Positions 8,058 through 16,864 of a stretch of 64,000 nt of DNA are shown piece by piece (position 1 is the stretch's first letter; the number at the start of each line of letters is the position of its first letter). This stretch comes from Massilia sp. W12 (GTDB lineage Bacteria; Pseudomonadota; Gammaproteobacteria; Burkholderiales; Burkholderiaceae_D). The stretch is from assembly GCF_037300705.1 (NCBI RefSeq), contig NZ_CP147776.1:4154001-4218000 (forward strand). The letters run 5' to 3'. The translations under genes were made by a program, and so were the position numbers. The notes beneath the pieces were generated by a model, which was not told where the DNA came from, made no database searches, and was given only the letters and a program-made list of their open reading frames with translations.

Positions 8058-10121
8058 ATGAAAACTCCACTCATTTTCAGCTGCAGTCTGTTATCCCTTG
8101 CACAACTTTCCGGCTGTGGCGGCAATCCACAGGAAGCAGTCAATCTCAAGCCTGCTTTTCTGGGCGAGATCAGCGCCAGTCAATACGATGGCGTGAGCGA
8201 TGATTTACTCACTGCAGGCCTGGGCAAGAGCGGCCTGGCCGGCGCGGCCCCTGCGCTGGCGGACAGCGCCAACCCGACGCCGGCGGAATTGCGCCGGCTG
8301 GCGATTTACAACAATTACCGCGCCCTGGTGGATATGACGGCGGATGGCGGCTATGGCCGTTTGTATGGCCCGAATCTGGACGCCAGCGGGCGCGACAGCG
8401 GCGGCGAGGGCAAAATCAGCGGGCGCGAATATCTGGCTTACAGCGATGACGGCAGCGGCAAACAAAATGTGCTGTTGCTGGTGCAAGTGCCCAACAGCTT
8501 CAATCCCGCTGCGCCCTGCATTGTGGCGGCCCCCTCCTCCGGCTCGCGCGGGGTGTATGGCGCAATCGGCACGGCTGGCGAATGGGGTTTGCAACGCGGC
8601 TGCGCGGTGGCGTACACCGATAAAGGGGCCGGCCTGGGCTTGCATGAATTGACGCCGGATACTGTCGTATTGCAAAACGGCCAGCGCGCCAGCGCCGCCA
8701 GTGCCGGCAAACTGGCGCAATTCAGCGCCAATTTGAGCCAGGCCGAGCGCAGCGCTTATATCAGCAGCCAAAGCCTGCCGCTAAGCGCTTTCAAACATGC
8801 GCACTCGCAAAAAAATCCGGAAAAAGACTGGGGCAAATGGACCCTGCAGTCGATTGAATTCGCACTGTATGTGCTCAATGAGCAACACGGCAAACTGGCG
8901 GCGGATGGCAAGCGGCGGCTCGCCAGCATCACAGCGAAAAACACCCTGGTGATCGCCTCCGGCGTCTCGAATGGCGGCGGGGCCGTGCTGGCGGCGGCGG
9001 AGCAGGACAGCAGCGAATTGATTGACGCCGTGGTGGCGGGCGAACCGAATGTGCAGCTGGCCCCGGATCAGCGTTTGAGCGTGGTGCGCGGCGAGACCCG
9101 CTTGCAAGGCAGCGGCAAATCACTTTATGACTACATCACGCTGGCGAATTTGCTGCAACCCTGCGCCGCGCTGGCGCCGCAGACCGCCGACGCACCGCTA
9201 TTGGCCGCCATCGCCCGCCCGAACGCCATCGCGCGCTGCGTGGCTTTACGCAATGCCGGCCTGCTGAGCGGCAACAACGCCGAAGAAATGGGACAGGCAG
9301 CGCAAACCTTATTGCTGCAAGCCGGCTGGCAGCCGGAAAGCCGCTGGCTGCACGCCATGAATTACGCCATAGCGGCGCCGGCGCTGGCCGCCACTTACGC
9401 CAATGCTTATGGCAAATTCAATGTCAATGACAATCTGTGCGGCTATGGCTTTACGATGAGTCTGCCGAACGGGCAATTGCTGGCGGGACAGGGCAGCGGC
9501 ATCCCGGCGGGCGGCCTGGCGCTGATCAATTTGAAAAGTCCGGGCGGGCCGCTGGCCGATGCGGTTTCGCTCTCCCCTTCCAGCGGGGCGGCGGATTTCA
9601 ACAGCGATGGCGCGCGCTGTCTGCGCGATCTGCTCAGCGCCAGCAGCGCGGAAGCGCGCCGGGTGCAAGCCGGGGTGGCGGAAGTGCAGCGCAGCGCCAA
9701 TCTGCGCGGCAAGCCGGCCCTGATTGTGCACGGGCGTGATGACGCCCTGCTGCCGGTGGCGTTTACCTCCCGTCCCTATTTCGGCATCAACCGCCTGGTG
9801 GAAGGCAACGCCAGCAAACTCAGTTATATCGAAGTCAGCAATGCCCAGCACTTCGACACCCTGCTGGCGCAAGCGCCGTTCGCCAGCCGTTATCTGCCGC
9901 TGCATGTGTATTACCGGCGCGCGCTGGATCAGATGTGGGCCAATCTGAAAAACGGGGCAGCGCTGCCGCCCAGCCAATTGGTGCGCACCACGCCGCGCGC
10001 CAAACTGGCGAATGGCGCCTTGCAACCGGTGACAGACGATCTGTTGCCGCCGATTGCAGCCAAGCCGGCGGCGGCGGATCAGATTCTGTTTGCTAACAAT
10101 CAGCTGACAATTCCGGACTGA
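8058..10121 (+). CDS. 3-hydroxybutyrate oligomer hydrolase (lipoprotein form)
   Basis: Predicted D-(-)-3-hydroxybutyrate oligomer hydrolase, which splits soluble 3HB dimers and oligomers released from polyhydroxybutyrate. It has 687 residues, the usual size. The ATG at 8058 begins a signal sequence with lipobox LSGC, suggesting lipid anchoring. The nucleophile motif is GVSNG with Ser at about residue 304. Asp in HGRDDALLP and His in NAQHFDTL complete a likely triad near the C-terminus. Other family landmarks are GRLYGPN and YTDKGAG. It is followed after 11 bp by lpxR, so the two may share a transcript. Catalytic residues are inferred from motif context. Confidence 0.87.
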   Translation: MKTPLIFSCSLLSLAQLSGCGGNPQEAVNLKPAFLGEISASQYDGVSDDLLTAGLGKSGLAGAAPALADSANPTPAELRRLAIYNNYRALVDMTADGGYGRLYGPNLDASGRDSGGEGKISGREYLAYSDDGSGKQNVLLLVQVPNSFNPAAPCIVAAPSSGSRGVYGAIGTAGEWGLQRGCAVAYTDKGAGLGLHELTPDTVVLQNGQRASAASAGKLAQFSANLSQAERSAYISSQSLPLSAFKHAHSQKNPEKDWGKWTLQSIEFALYVLNEQHGKLAADGKRRLASITAKNTLVIASGVSNGGGAVLAAAEQDSSELIDAVVAGEPNVQLAPDQRLSVVRGETRLQGSGKSLYDYITLANLLQPCAALAPQTADAPLLAAIARPNAIARCVALRNAGLLSGNNAEEMGQAAQTLLLQAGWQPESRWLHAMNYAIAAPALAATYANAYGKFNVNDNLCGYGFTMSLPNGQLLAGQGSGIPAGGLALINLKSPGGPLADAVSLSPSSGAADFNSDGARCLRDLLSASSAEARRVQAGVAEVQRSANLRGKPALIVHGRDDALLPVAFTSRPYFGINRLVEGNASKLSYIEVSNAQHFDTLLAQAPFASRYLPLHVYYRRALDQMWANLKNGAALPPSQLVRTTPRAKLANGALQPVTDDLLPPIAAKPAAADQILFANNQLTIPD

Positions 10122-10132
10122 GGAGCCTGGCG

Positions 10133-11197
10133 GTGAAATTGCGCACATCCTGCCTGCTTTTGCTCGGCGCACTGCAGCTGCCGGCGCTGGCGGCGAATTG
10201 CAAACACGTCCCGGCGCCGGAGGCCCGTGGCGCTGCGCCGCAGCGCGGCAAGGAAGTGCATTTGCTGGTGGAAAATGATTTGTTTGCGGAAAAGGTGGGC
10301 TTGAGCAAATCTGACCGCTGGTACACCAGCGGCGTGAAATTGATTTACAAGCCGGAGCATGAACATCCGCCCTTCATCGGCTTATTGGAAGCCTTGTCGA
10401 GCAAAAAGCGCAGCGATTATCAGATGGAATACGGCTTCACGCTGGGGCAGATGATGTTCACCCCGTCCGATATCAGCCAGAGCGCGCCGCAACCGCATGA
10501 CCGCTACTGGGGCGGCTGGCTGTATTTCGGCACGATTTTGCAAGCGCAGCCGTGCGACGCCAGGGAATTGGGGCGCATGAGCACCATGGAATTGGATGTC
10601 GGCATGCTGGGGCCGTGGTCGCTGGCGCAGCAATCGCAAAAAGCGATACATAAGCTGGTTGGCGCACCGATGCCGAACGGCTGGAATAATCAGCTCAAAA
10701 GCGAGTTGGGTTTTCAGTTCAGCTTCAACCACCAGCGCCGCATACGCCAGGCGCAGCGCGGGCCGCTGAGTTTTGACTTGATCGCGCATGCCGGCTTTGG
10801 CATCGGCACCATGTTTGACTATGTGAACGGGGGACTGACCCTGCGCATCGGCAACAATCTGGAAGAAGCCCCGGTCGGCTCGATTGAAATGCCGTCGCTG
10901 ATGTCCTTTGGCGAACGCGCCAACCGCGCGTATTTACTCGCCCGCATCGACTCGCGTTACTCGGTGCATAACACTTTTTTGCAAGGCAGTATGTGGCGCG
11001 CCAAACCGCATGAAAGCGATGTGCGCGCAAAAAGTTTCACCACCCAGGCCACGCTCGGCGTGGTTGTCGAATCGCGCGAATGGCGCATGCACCGGCTGGC
11101 CTTCTTATTCAACCGCCGCAGCGCGGAATTCAATAATCAACCGGGTACGCAAAGCGTACAGAATTTTGCAACCGTGATGGTGCAGATGGATTTTTGA
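10133..11197 (+). CDS. lpxR: Lipid A deacylase LpxR family protein
   Basis: Predicted outer-membrane beta-barrel enzyme (DUF2219/LpxR) that in Salmonella removes the 3'-acyloxyacyl chain of lipid A. It starts with GTG at 10133, with GAGGAGC upstream, and has 354 residues. A signal peptide (MKLRTSCLLLLGALQLPALA) is followed by the family motif VENDLFAEKVGLSKSDRWYT ending in SGVKLIY. In LpxR this region supplies conserved Asn, Asp and Lys of the active site. The C-terminus ends in Phe (VQMDF), as expected for a barrel inserted by the BAM complex. Family membership is well supported; activity on lipid A here is inference. Confidence 0.82.
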   Translation: MKLRTSCLLLLGALQLPALAANCKHVPAPEARGAAPQRGKEVHLLVENDLFAEKVGLSKSDRWYTSGVKLIYKPEHEHPPFIGLLEALSSKKRSDYQMEYGFTLGQMMFTPSDISQSAPQPHDRYWGGWLYFGTILQAQPCDARELGRMSTMELDVGMLGPWSLAQQSQKAIHKLVGAPMPNGWNNQLKSELGFQFSFNHQRRIRQAQRGPLSFDLIAHAGFGIGTMFDYVNGGLTLRIGNNLEEAPVGSIEMPSLMSFGERANRAYLLARIDSRYSVHNTFLQGSMWRAKPHESDVRAKSFTTQATLGVVVESREWRMHRLAFLFNRRSAEFNNQPGTQSVQNFATVMVQMDF

Positions 11198-11296
11198 GGC
11201 GCATGCTTTGCGCATGGCGCTCATGCGGGGCGGCCATTCCGGCTGTGTTGCGGGCAAGGTTCGCGTGGGCGGCAAAAATGCGCCCGCCCTGCGCTG

Positions 11297-11325
11297 AAGG
11301 CGGCGCTGCATATCAACGCCGCCTT
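11297..11325. terminator. Possible bidirectional hairpin between convergent genes
   Basis: A perfect 9-bp stem (AAGGCGGCG paired with CGCCGCCTT) with an 11-nt loop lies between lpxR and the convergent M61 peptidase gene. There is no clear T run on either side, so its role as a terminator is uncertain. Confidence 0.4.
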
Positions 11326-11340
11326 GGCGAAAACCGGCCA

Positions 11341-13134
11341 TCAAACCCCTTCAGTCGGCCTGGGCAAGGCCGCTTTTTTGCCGGCCTTGGCCAATTCCAG
11401 TTTCACCCCGGCAGCCCCGGAGGCGCTCAGGGTGGCGGAAAATTCCAACAATTCATCGCGCCGGAAAGCATGCAGCTTGACCTTATCGCCCACGCGGTAG
11501 CGCGCCAGCAAGGCGTCCAGATTGCTTGGCGTAACGCGAATGCCGTCAAGCGCAATCAACAAATCATTGCCGGATAAGCCGGCTTTGTGCGCCGCGCCGC
11601 CTTCATACACCTTGGCCAGCTTGCAGTCATTGCCCTCGCGCCCGGTGGCCACGTCCAGACTGGCGGCAGCCGGCGGCTGATTGCTGTAGCTCAGGCCGAA
11701 TTCCGGCAAGAGCTTGTCAAAGGGCAGATCCTCGGTGCCGTGCACATAACGGGAAAAGAATTGTTTGAGCTTGCAACCGGCGACTTCTTCGGCGATTTCC
11801 TGCGCTTCTTCATCGAACACGCCGCGCTGGCTGGCTTTGTTCTCATAAAAATCCTGGCCGTAACGCTGCCACAGAATGCGCATGAAATCATCCAGCGAAC
11901 GTTCGCCGCCGGTTTTGCTGCGAATCGTCAAATCCAGCGCCCAGGCCACCAGCGAACCCTTGGTGTAATAGCTGACAATCGCATTCGGCGAATTTTCATC
12001 CTGGCGATAATATTTGCCCCAGGCGTCAAAGCTGGAATCAGCCACGCTTTGCTTTAAGCGCCCCGTACCGCGCAATACGCCATTGATGACTTTGGCTTGC
12101 ATGCCAAAATAATCGGCTTCGCTGATGATGCCGCAGCGCACCAGGAATAAATCATCGTAATAGCTGGTGAAGCCTTCAAACAGCCACAGCAGCGGGGTGT
12201 AGTTTTCCACCTGCAAGTCATACGGCACAAACACTGCCGGCTTGATGCGCTTCACATTCCAGGTGTGGAAGTATTCATGGCTGCACAGGCCGAGGAAAGT
12301 GCGATAGCCTTCGCGCAAGCTGTCTTTCGCTTCGCCTTTGTAGGGCAGATCTTCACGCTTGCAAATCAGGGCGGTGGAGGCGCGGTGCTCCAGCCCGCCA
12401 TAGCCATCGCCCACCGCCATAGTCATAAACACATAGCGGCTCATCGGCGCGCGCCGGGTTTTCGGCTCAAAAAAAGCGATTTGCGCTTCGCAAATCTTTT
12501 TCAAATCACCGCACAGCCGCTCCAGATCCAGATTCGGCACATTGCCAGTCACCACCACATCATGCGGGACGCCGTGGGCCTTAAAACTGGCGATTGCAAA
12601 ATCGCCCATTTCCACCGGATGATCAATCAATTCATCGTAATCTGCTGCGATATAGCTGCCAAAACCGTAGCGCTTGGCTTTCTGCTCGGGCAGGCTGGTG
12701 GCGACGCGCCAGTTTTTGCATTCGCTCTGCTCCGGCTTGGCGATTTCCACCACATGCGCCAGATCTTCCTGACCCAGCACACGCAAAAATACGCTGGTTC
12801 CATTGAAAAAACCGTGGCTTTGGTCCAGATGCGCGGCGCGCACCGACAGATCCCAGGCGTACACCTCATATTCCACCTGCAAAGCGCCTTTGCAGGCTGC
12901 GGCTTGCCAGCAATCTTTGCTGATTTTTTCCAGCGCCACCGGCTTGCCGCCACAAGTTGCGCTGATTTGCACGATGTTGCGCGCAAATTCGCGGATCATA
13001 TAGCTGCCGGGAATCCAGGCCGGCAAGGCCAGCATCTGCCCGGCGGGATCGGGTTGCGCCACCGTCAGGCGCACGGCGAACAAGTGGCCGGCCAGGTCTT
13101 TCGGGGCGATGTGGTAGGCGATGTGATGTTTCAT
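11341..13134 (-). CDS. M61 family metallopeptidase with PDZ domain
   Basis: Predicted zinc aminopeptidase of the M61 (glycyl aminopeptidase) family, 597 residues. Order of parts: an N-terminal beta domain (about 1-170), a thermolysin-like catalytic domain with HEYFHTWNVKRIKP (zinc ligands His286 and His290, general base Glu287), a helical domain, and a C-terminal PDZ domain (about residues 500-580, with GGAAHKAGLSGNDLLIALDG). No signal peptide is visible, so a cytoplasmic location is expected, as for Sphingomonas M61 enzymes with PDZ. The next gene, DUF3429, lies 31 bp upstream on the same strand and may be co-transcribed. Confidence 0.9.
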   Translation of the reverse strand: MKHHIAYHIAPKDLAGHLFAVRLTVAQPDPAGQMLALPAWIPGSYMIREFARNIVQISATCGGKPVALEKISKDCWQAAACKGALQVEYEVYAWDLSVRAAHLDQSHGFFNGTSVFLRVLGQEDLAHVVEIAKPEQSECKNWRVATSLPEQKAKRYGFGSYIAADYDELIDHPVEMGDFAIASFKAHGVPHDVVVTGNVPNLDLERLCGDLKKICEAQIAFFEPKTRRAPMSRYVFMTMAVGDGYGGLEHRASTALICKREDLPYKGEAKDSLREGYRTFLGLCSHEYFHTWNVKRIKPAVFVPYDLQVENYTPLLWLFEGFTSYYDDLFLVRCGIISEADYFGMQAKVINGVLRGTGRLKQSVADSSFDAWGKYYRQDENSPNAIVSYYTKGSLVAWALDLTIRSKTGGERSLDDFMRILWQRYGQDFYENKASQRGVFDEEAQEIAEEVAGCKLKQFFSRYVHGTEDLPFDKLLPEFGLSYSNQPPAAASLDVATGREGNDCKLAKVYEGGAAHKAGLSGNDLLIALDGIRVTPSNLDALLARYRVGDKVKLHAFRRDELLEFSATLSASGAAGVKLELAKAGKKAALPRPTEGV

Positions 13135-13165
13135 AGATTTTCCAAAAATAAGAGGGCGGCTGGAT

Positions 13166-13627
13166 TCAGGTGCGCCAATTGACGGCGATGAAAGTCAGCG
13201 CCTGGGCCACGATGATGTAATACATGAAGCGGTTGCGCGCCTGCACACACCATTCCGGCAATCCGTAGCTGGCGTAAAACCTGCTGTCAATCCGAAAACC
13301 GGCCAAGGCCGCCAGCAATTGCACAACAAAACTCAAACCGTTATCGATCGACATCGCGCCCAAGGCCAGCAAGGCCGGCCCCAAGCCCCAGGCCAGCGAG
13401 CGCCATTGCTGTGGCGGACTCAAATCTTCACGCAAAGCCAGACAGGCCAGATGCACCCCGCCAGCCAGCCCAAGCATGACGCAGCCCAGGCGCAGCTGGC
13501 GCTCAACCAGGATAGAAATCCAGTCTTTATGCGCCAAAAAGCAGGCAATTGACAATAAAAAATACGGCAGCAGCACGGCCAGGCCTGAGCAGCGGAAAAG
13601 AGTTGCCTTGGACATTTGCAGCTTCAT
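13166..13627 (-). CDS. DUF3429 family membrane protein
   Basis: Predicted inner-membrane protein of about 153 residues with four or five hydrophobic segments. It resembles the DUF3429 (TMEM69-like) family: a GGVHLACLAL segment, LAWGLGPALLALGAM, and the motif RFYASYGLPEWCVQARN near the C-terminus. No biochemical function is known for the family. The start is uncertain between ATG codons at 13627 and 13615; neither has a strong Shine-Dalgarno sequence. It probably shares a transcript with the downstream M61 peptidase gene. Confidence 0.65.
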   Translation of the reverse strand: MKLQMSKATLFRCSGLAVLLPYFLLSIACFLAHKDWISILVERQLRLGCVMLGLAGGVHLACLALREDLSPPQQWRSLAWGLGPALLALGAMSIDNGLSFVVQLLAALAGFRIDSRFYASYGLPEWCVQARNRFMYYIIVAQALTFIAVNWRT

Positions 13628-14000
13628 GCGGGCAGATGGGTGGGAGAAAGCGCTTAGTTTAACGCCTTTGCCGCCGCGCTGCGCGTTTTTGCCTTGACGG
13701 CAACATTGCTTTTCCACACCAATGTACTTTTCAGTTTCATTTTTCCATATGGAAATTATTGCAATAGATGACAGATTATGATCAGATTCATTACAGAAAA
13801 CGTTTGCGCAATGCATTTCCTTATGTCAAGCATGTTGAATAATCCTTCAAACTTGTAACAAAGGTTTATTTTCTTGATAAAATCGCGTGCTTTGCATGCT
13901 TGCATCTGTGCACATCCGGACAAGCGGCAAACCCCATCCCCCAACAGGATGCCAGCCTATGATGCGGGCATCCCAAGCGCAGAGAGAAAAGGAGCAGTTC
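13628..14000. other. AT-rich divergent promoter region
   Basis: This 373-bp stretch separates the divergent DUF3429 and 5'-nucleotidase genes. It is visibly more AT-rich than its flanks and holds a plausible plus-strand promoter (listed separately). No small gene with a good ribosome-binding site was found. Confidence 0.5.
13853..13881 (+). promoter_or_regulatory. Candidate sigma-70 promoter of the 5'-nucleotidase gene
   Basis: TTGTAA at 13853-13858 and GATAAA at 13876-13881 are spaced by 17 bp, a sigma-70-like arrangement in AT-rich DNA. It would leave a leader of roughly 110 bases before the ATG at 14001. Confidence 0.4.
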
Positions 14001-15803
14001 ATGGTTAAGAAGAAGTTGTTGGCCGTCAGTTTGGCAGCCATCGTCAGCGCGCTCGGCGTCGCCGCTTGCGGCGGCAGCAGCTATAAAGCGCCGGTGCCGG
14101 TGAATGTGTCATTGATCGGCTTGAACGATTTTCACGGCAATTTGCTGCCGCCGACCGGCAGCGTGACCATGGCTGATCCGGCCAACCCGGCAGGCACCCG
14201 TGTGTCCGCCGGCGGCATCGCCTTCCTGAGCACGCTGGTGAATGAACTGAAAGCGCAAAATCCGGGCAACACCCTGGTGGTGGCGGCTGGCGATATGATT
14301 GGCGGCACGCCGATCAATTCCGCCCTGTTCCATGACGAACCGGCGATTGAAGCGATGAACCTGCTGGGTCTGGATGTCAGCTCGGTCGGCAATCACGAAT
14401 TCGACAAAGGCCGCGATGAATTGCTGCGCATGCAAAACGGTGGCTGCTTCCCCAAGAGCGCAGACGGCAGCCGTGGCAATGTCGGCGTGGACACCTGCAT
14501 GAACGATGGCAAATTCAGCGGCGCCAAGTTCAAATACCTGGCAGCGAATGTGATCGATCAAAAAACCGGCAACACCCTGTTCCCCTCCTACACCATCAAG
14601 AGCGTGAGCGGAGTGGACATCGGCTTTATCGGCCTGACCCTGAAAGACACGCCGTCCGTGGTGACGCCGTCCGGCGTCGCCGGCCTGTCCTTTGTGGACG
14701 AAGTGGAAACCGTCAACAAGCTGGTGCCTGAGCTGAAAAAGCAAGGCGTGTCGGCGATTGTGGTCTTGATCCACCAAGGCGGCCAAACCACCTCCACCAC
14801 CGTGAATGACAAGAGCTGCCCGGGCTTGAATGGCGAAATCGTGTCGCTGGTGGACAAGCTGGATTCGGCGATTGACGTGGTGGTCAGCGGCCACACCCAC
14901 ATGGAATACAACTGCGTGCGCCCGGACGGCAAGATCCTGACCCAGACCGGCTCGTTTGGCCGCATGGCGACCAAGATCGATCTGCAAATCGAACCGCTGC
15001 AGCGCAAAGTCCTGAGCAAGAGCGCCAACAACTACGTGGCGGTGAATGATGTGGTGTTGAAAGACAGCGCCGGCAAACCGATCGCACTGCCGGCTGGCGT
15101 GACCGTGAAAGCCAAGGACAGCGCCATGGCCGCCTTCGTCCAGCGTTATGTCGATAAGAGCGCACCGATCACCAACGCCCTGATCGGCAAGCTGGAAAAA
15201 ACCGTGACCCGCACGCAAAACACCGCCGGCGAAAGCCAAATGGGCGATATCGTTGCAGATATCTACCTGAACGGCGCAAATGGCGCTGCGTTCGGCGACA
15301 AAGGCGCGGTAATCGCCTTCTCCAACGTGGGCGGCATCCGCTCCGATCTGAGCACCAGCCTGGATGTGACTTACGGCCAGTTGTTTACCGTGATGCCATT
15401 CGGCAATAACCTGACCCTGTTGGATTTGACCGGCGAACAAATCGTGCGTCTGTTGGAACAGCAATGGGAAGCGCCGCAACCGGCGAATGGCCGCATCATG
15501 CAAGTCAGCAAAGGCTTCTCCTACACCTGGGACGCCAGCAAGCCGACCGGCGCAGCATCCGGCGCCGGCAACCGCGTGGTGGCGGGTTCGGTGAAATTGA
15601 ACGGCGTGCCGCTGGAAATGAGCAAAACCTATCGCGTGGTGGTGAATAACTTCATGGCCACCGGCGGCGATAATTTCAGCGTCTTAAAACAAGGTAAGAA
15701 CGTACAGCAGGCAGATGTCGATATCGACGCCGGCGTGGCTTACTTCAAGAAGCTGGGCACTGTGCCGTTCCCGGGCCAAGACCGCATCAGCCGCATTAAC
15801 TGA
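14001..15803 (+). CDS. Bifunctional metallophosphatase/5'-nucleotidase lipoprotein
   Basis: Predicted exported nucleotidase of the UshA family (metallophosphatase domain plus 5'-nucleotidase C-terminal domain), 600 residues. It would hydrolyse extracytoplasmic nucleotides to nucleosides and phosphate. The ATG at 14001 follows AAAAGGAGC and starts a lipoprotein signal with lipobox VAAC. Metal-binding motifs in order are LNDFHGNL, AAGDMIGG, GNHEFDKG, LIHQGG and SGHTHMEYNC. The C-terminal domain contains NVGGIRSDL and the substrate-binding region NNFMATGGDNF. The coding sequence ends just before a strong terminator, so the gene is probably monocistronic. Confidence 0.92.
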   Translation: MVKKKLLAVSLAAIVSALGVAACGGSSYKAPVPVNVSLIGLNDFHGNLLPPTGSVTMADPANPAGTRVSAGGIAFLSTLVNELKAQNPGNTLVVAAGDMIGGTPINSALFHDEPAIEAMNLLGLDVSSVGNHEFDKGRDELLRMQNGGCFPKSADGSRGNVGVDTCMNDGKFSGAKFKYLAANVIDQKTGNTLFPSYTIKSVSGVDIGFIGLTLKDTPSVVTPSGVAGLSFVDEVETVNKLVPELKKQGVSAIVVLIHQGGQTTSTTVNDKSCPGLNGEIVSLVDKLDSAIDVVVSGHTHMEYNCVRPDGKILTQTGSFGRMATKIDLQIEPLQRKVLSKSANNYVAVNDVVLKDSAGKPIALPAGVTVKAKDSAMAAFVQRYVDKSAPITNALIGKLEKTVTRTQNTAGESQMGDIVADIYLNGANGAAFGDKGAVIAFSNVGGIRSDLSTSLDVTYGQLFTVMPFGNNLTLLDLTGEQIVRLLEQQWEAPQPANGRIMQVSKGFSYTWDASKPTGAASGAGNRVVAGSVKLNGVPLEMSKTYRVVVNNFMATGGDNFSVLKQGKNVQQADVDIDAGVAYFKKLGTVPFPGQDRISRIN

Positions 15804-15817
15804 TTGCATTTGTCCTG

Positions 15818-15849
15818 AAAAAAACCCGCAGCTTGCTGCGGGTTTTTTT
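15818..15849. terminator. Bidirectional rho-independent terminator
   Basis: The stem ACCCGCAGC/GCTGCGGGT is flanked by A residues on the left and T residues on the right. It can therefore end both the nucleotidase transcript (plus) and the DUF815 transcript (minus). Confidence 0.85.
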
Positions 15850-15850
15850 A

Positions 15851-16732
15851 TTATCCCGGCTGACGTCCGGCCCAGTCGCGCGCAAATTGCTGCGCCACCC
15901 GGCCAGAGCGCGAACCGCGCTGCAAAGCCCAGCGCAAGGCGTCGGCGCGCGCAGCTTCGACCTGGCCCGGTTTGGCCCCGAATTCGCCCATCCAATACGC
16001 CACAATATCCAGATAAGCATCCTGATTGAAAGCGTAAAACGACAGCCACAAGCCAAAGCGCTCAGACAGCGCGATTTTTTCCTCTACCGTCTCAGCCGGA
16101 TGCAAATCGCCGTCTTCGCTGTGGCTGTAGCCGGCATTATCGGAAAAATTCTCCGGCAGCAAATGACGCCGGTTGGACGTGGCGTACACCAGCACATTGC
16201 CGGCCTGGCCGGCGATGCTGCCATCCAGCACCACTTTCAAGGCTTTGTAACCGGGTTCGCCGGCTTCAAACGACAAATCATCGCAAAAGATGATGAAGCG
16301 CTCAGACCGCGCCGCCAGCAATTCGACAATATCCGGCAAATCATCCAGATGGGCGCGCTCAACTTCAATCAAACGCAAGCCTTGTGCGTGAAATTGCTGC
16401 AAACAAGCTTTGATCAGACTGGATTTGCCTGTGCCGCGCGCACCGGTCAGCAGCACATTATTGGCCGGGCGGCCAGCGACAAATTGCGCGGTGTTTTGCT
16501 CAATTGCCTGCTTTTGCTGCGCAATCGCATGCAGATCCTCAAAACGCAACACAGCCGGCTGCGTCACCGGCTGCAAACGGCAAACGCCGTTGCGATTGCG
16601 CCAGCGATACGCCGGCGCGGAAAAATCCACCATCGGCGGCGGCCCCGGCAACCAATGTTGCACGCCCTGCTCCAGTTTTTGCAGCAGGCTTTCGGCGCGC
16701 TGCAATAAATTTTCCAGTTTTTCAGCCTGCAT
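15851..16732 (-). CDS. DUF815 family AAA ATPase
   Basis: Predicted P-loop ATPase of the DUF815 family, 293 residues from the ATG at 16732. A short N-terminal helix (residues about 1-30) precedes the ATPase domain. Walker A is TGARGTGKSSLIKA, Walker B is RFIIFCDDLSF, and a sensor-like ATSNRRHLLPE follows. The C-terminal part contains ALSERFGLWLSFYAFNQDAYL, highly typical of DUF815. The function of this family is not settled. In-frame ATG codons further upstream would run into the divergent flavoprotein gene and lack domain similarity, so the shorter start is chosen. Confidence 0.85.
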   Translation of the reverse strand: MQAEKLENLLQRAESLLQKLEQGVQHWLPGPPPMVDFSAPAYRWRNRNGVCRLQPVTQPAVLRFEDLHAIAQQKQAIEQNTAQFVAGRPANNVLLTGARGTGKSSLIKACLQQFHAQGLRLIEVERAHLDDLPDIVELLAARSERFIIFCDDLSFEAGEPGYKALKVVLDGSIAGQAGNVLVYATSNRRHLLPENFSDNAGYSHSEDGDLHPAETVEEKIALSERFGLWLSFYAFNQDAYLDIVAYWMGEFGAKPGQVEAARADALRWALQRGSRSGRVAQQFARDWAGRQPG

Positions 16733-16864
16733 CGCGGCCTCACGCAAAAAACGCCATCTTCGCATATTGCGCTTTTCTCTGCGCCGGCTTGTCAGTCTTG
16801 AATTGACTTTGGCCCTGGCGCGCACTAGTCTGCAAACACATTCCTTCATGCCCGGCACAATAAA

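Noticed and set aside
14109-15503. Long open frame antisense to the 5'-nucleotidase gene
   Set aside because: The protein is low-complexity (His, Gln, Ala rich) and the sense strand encodes a complete known enzyme.
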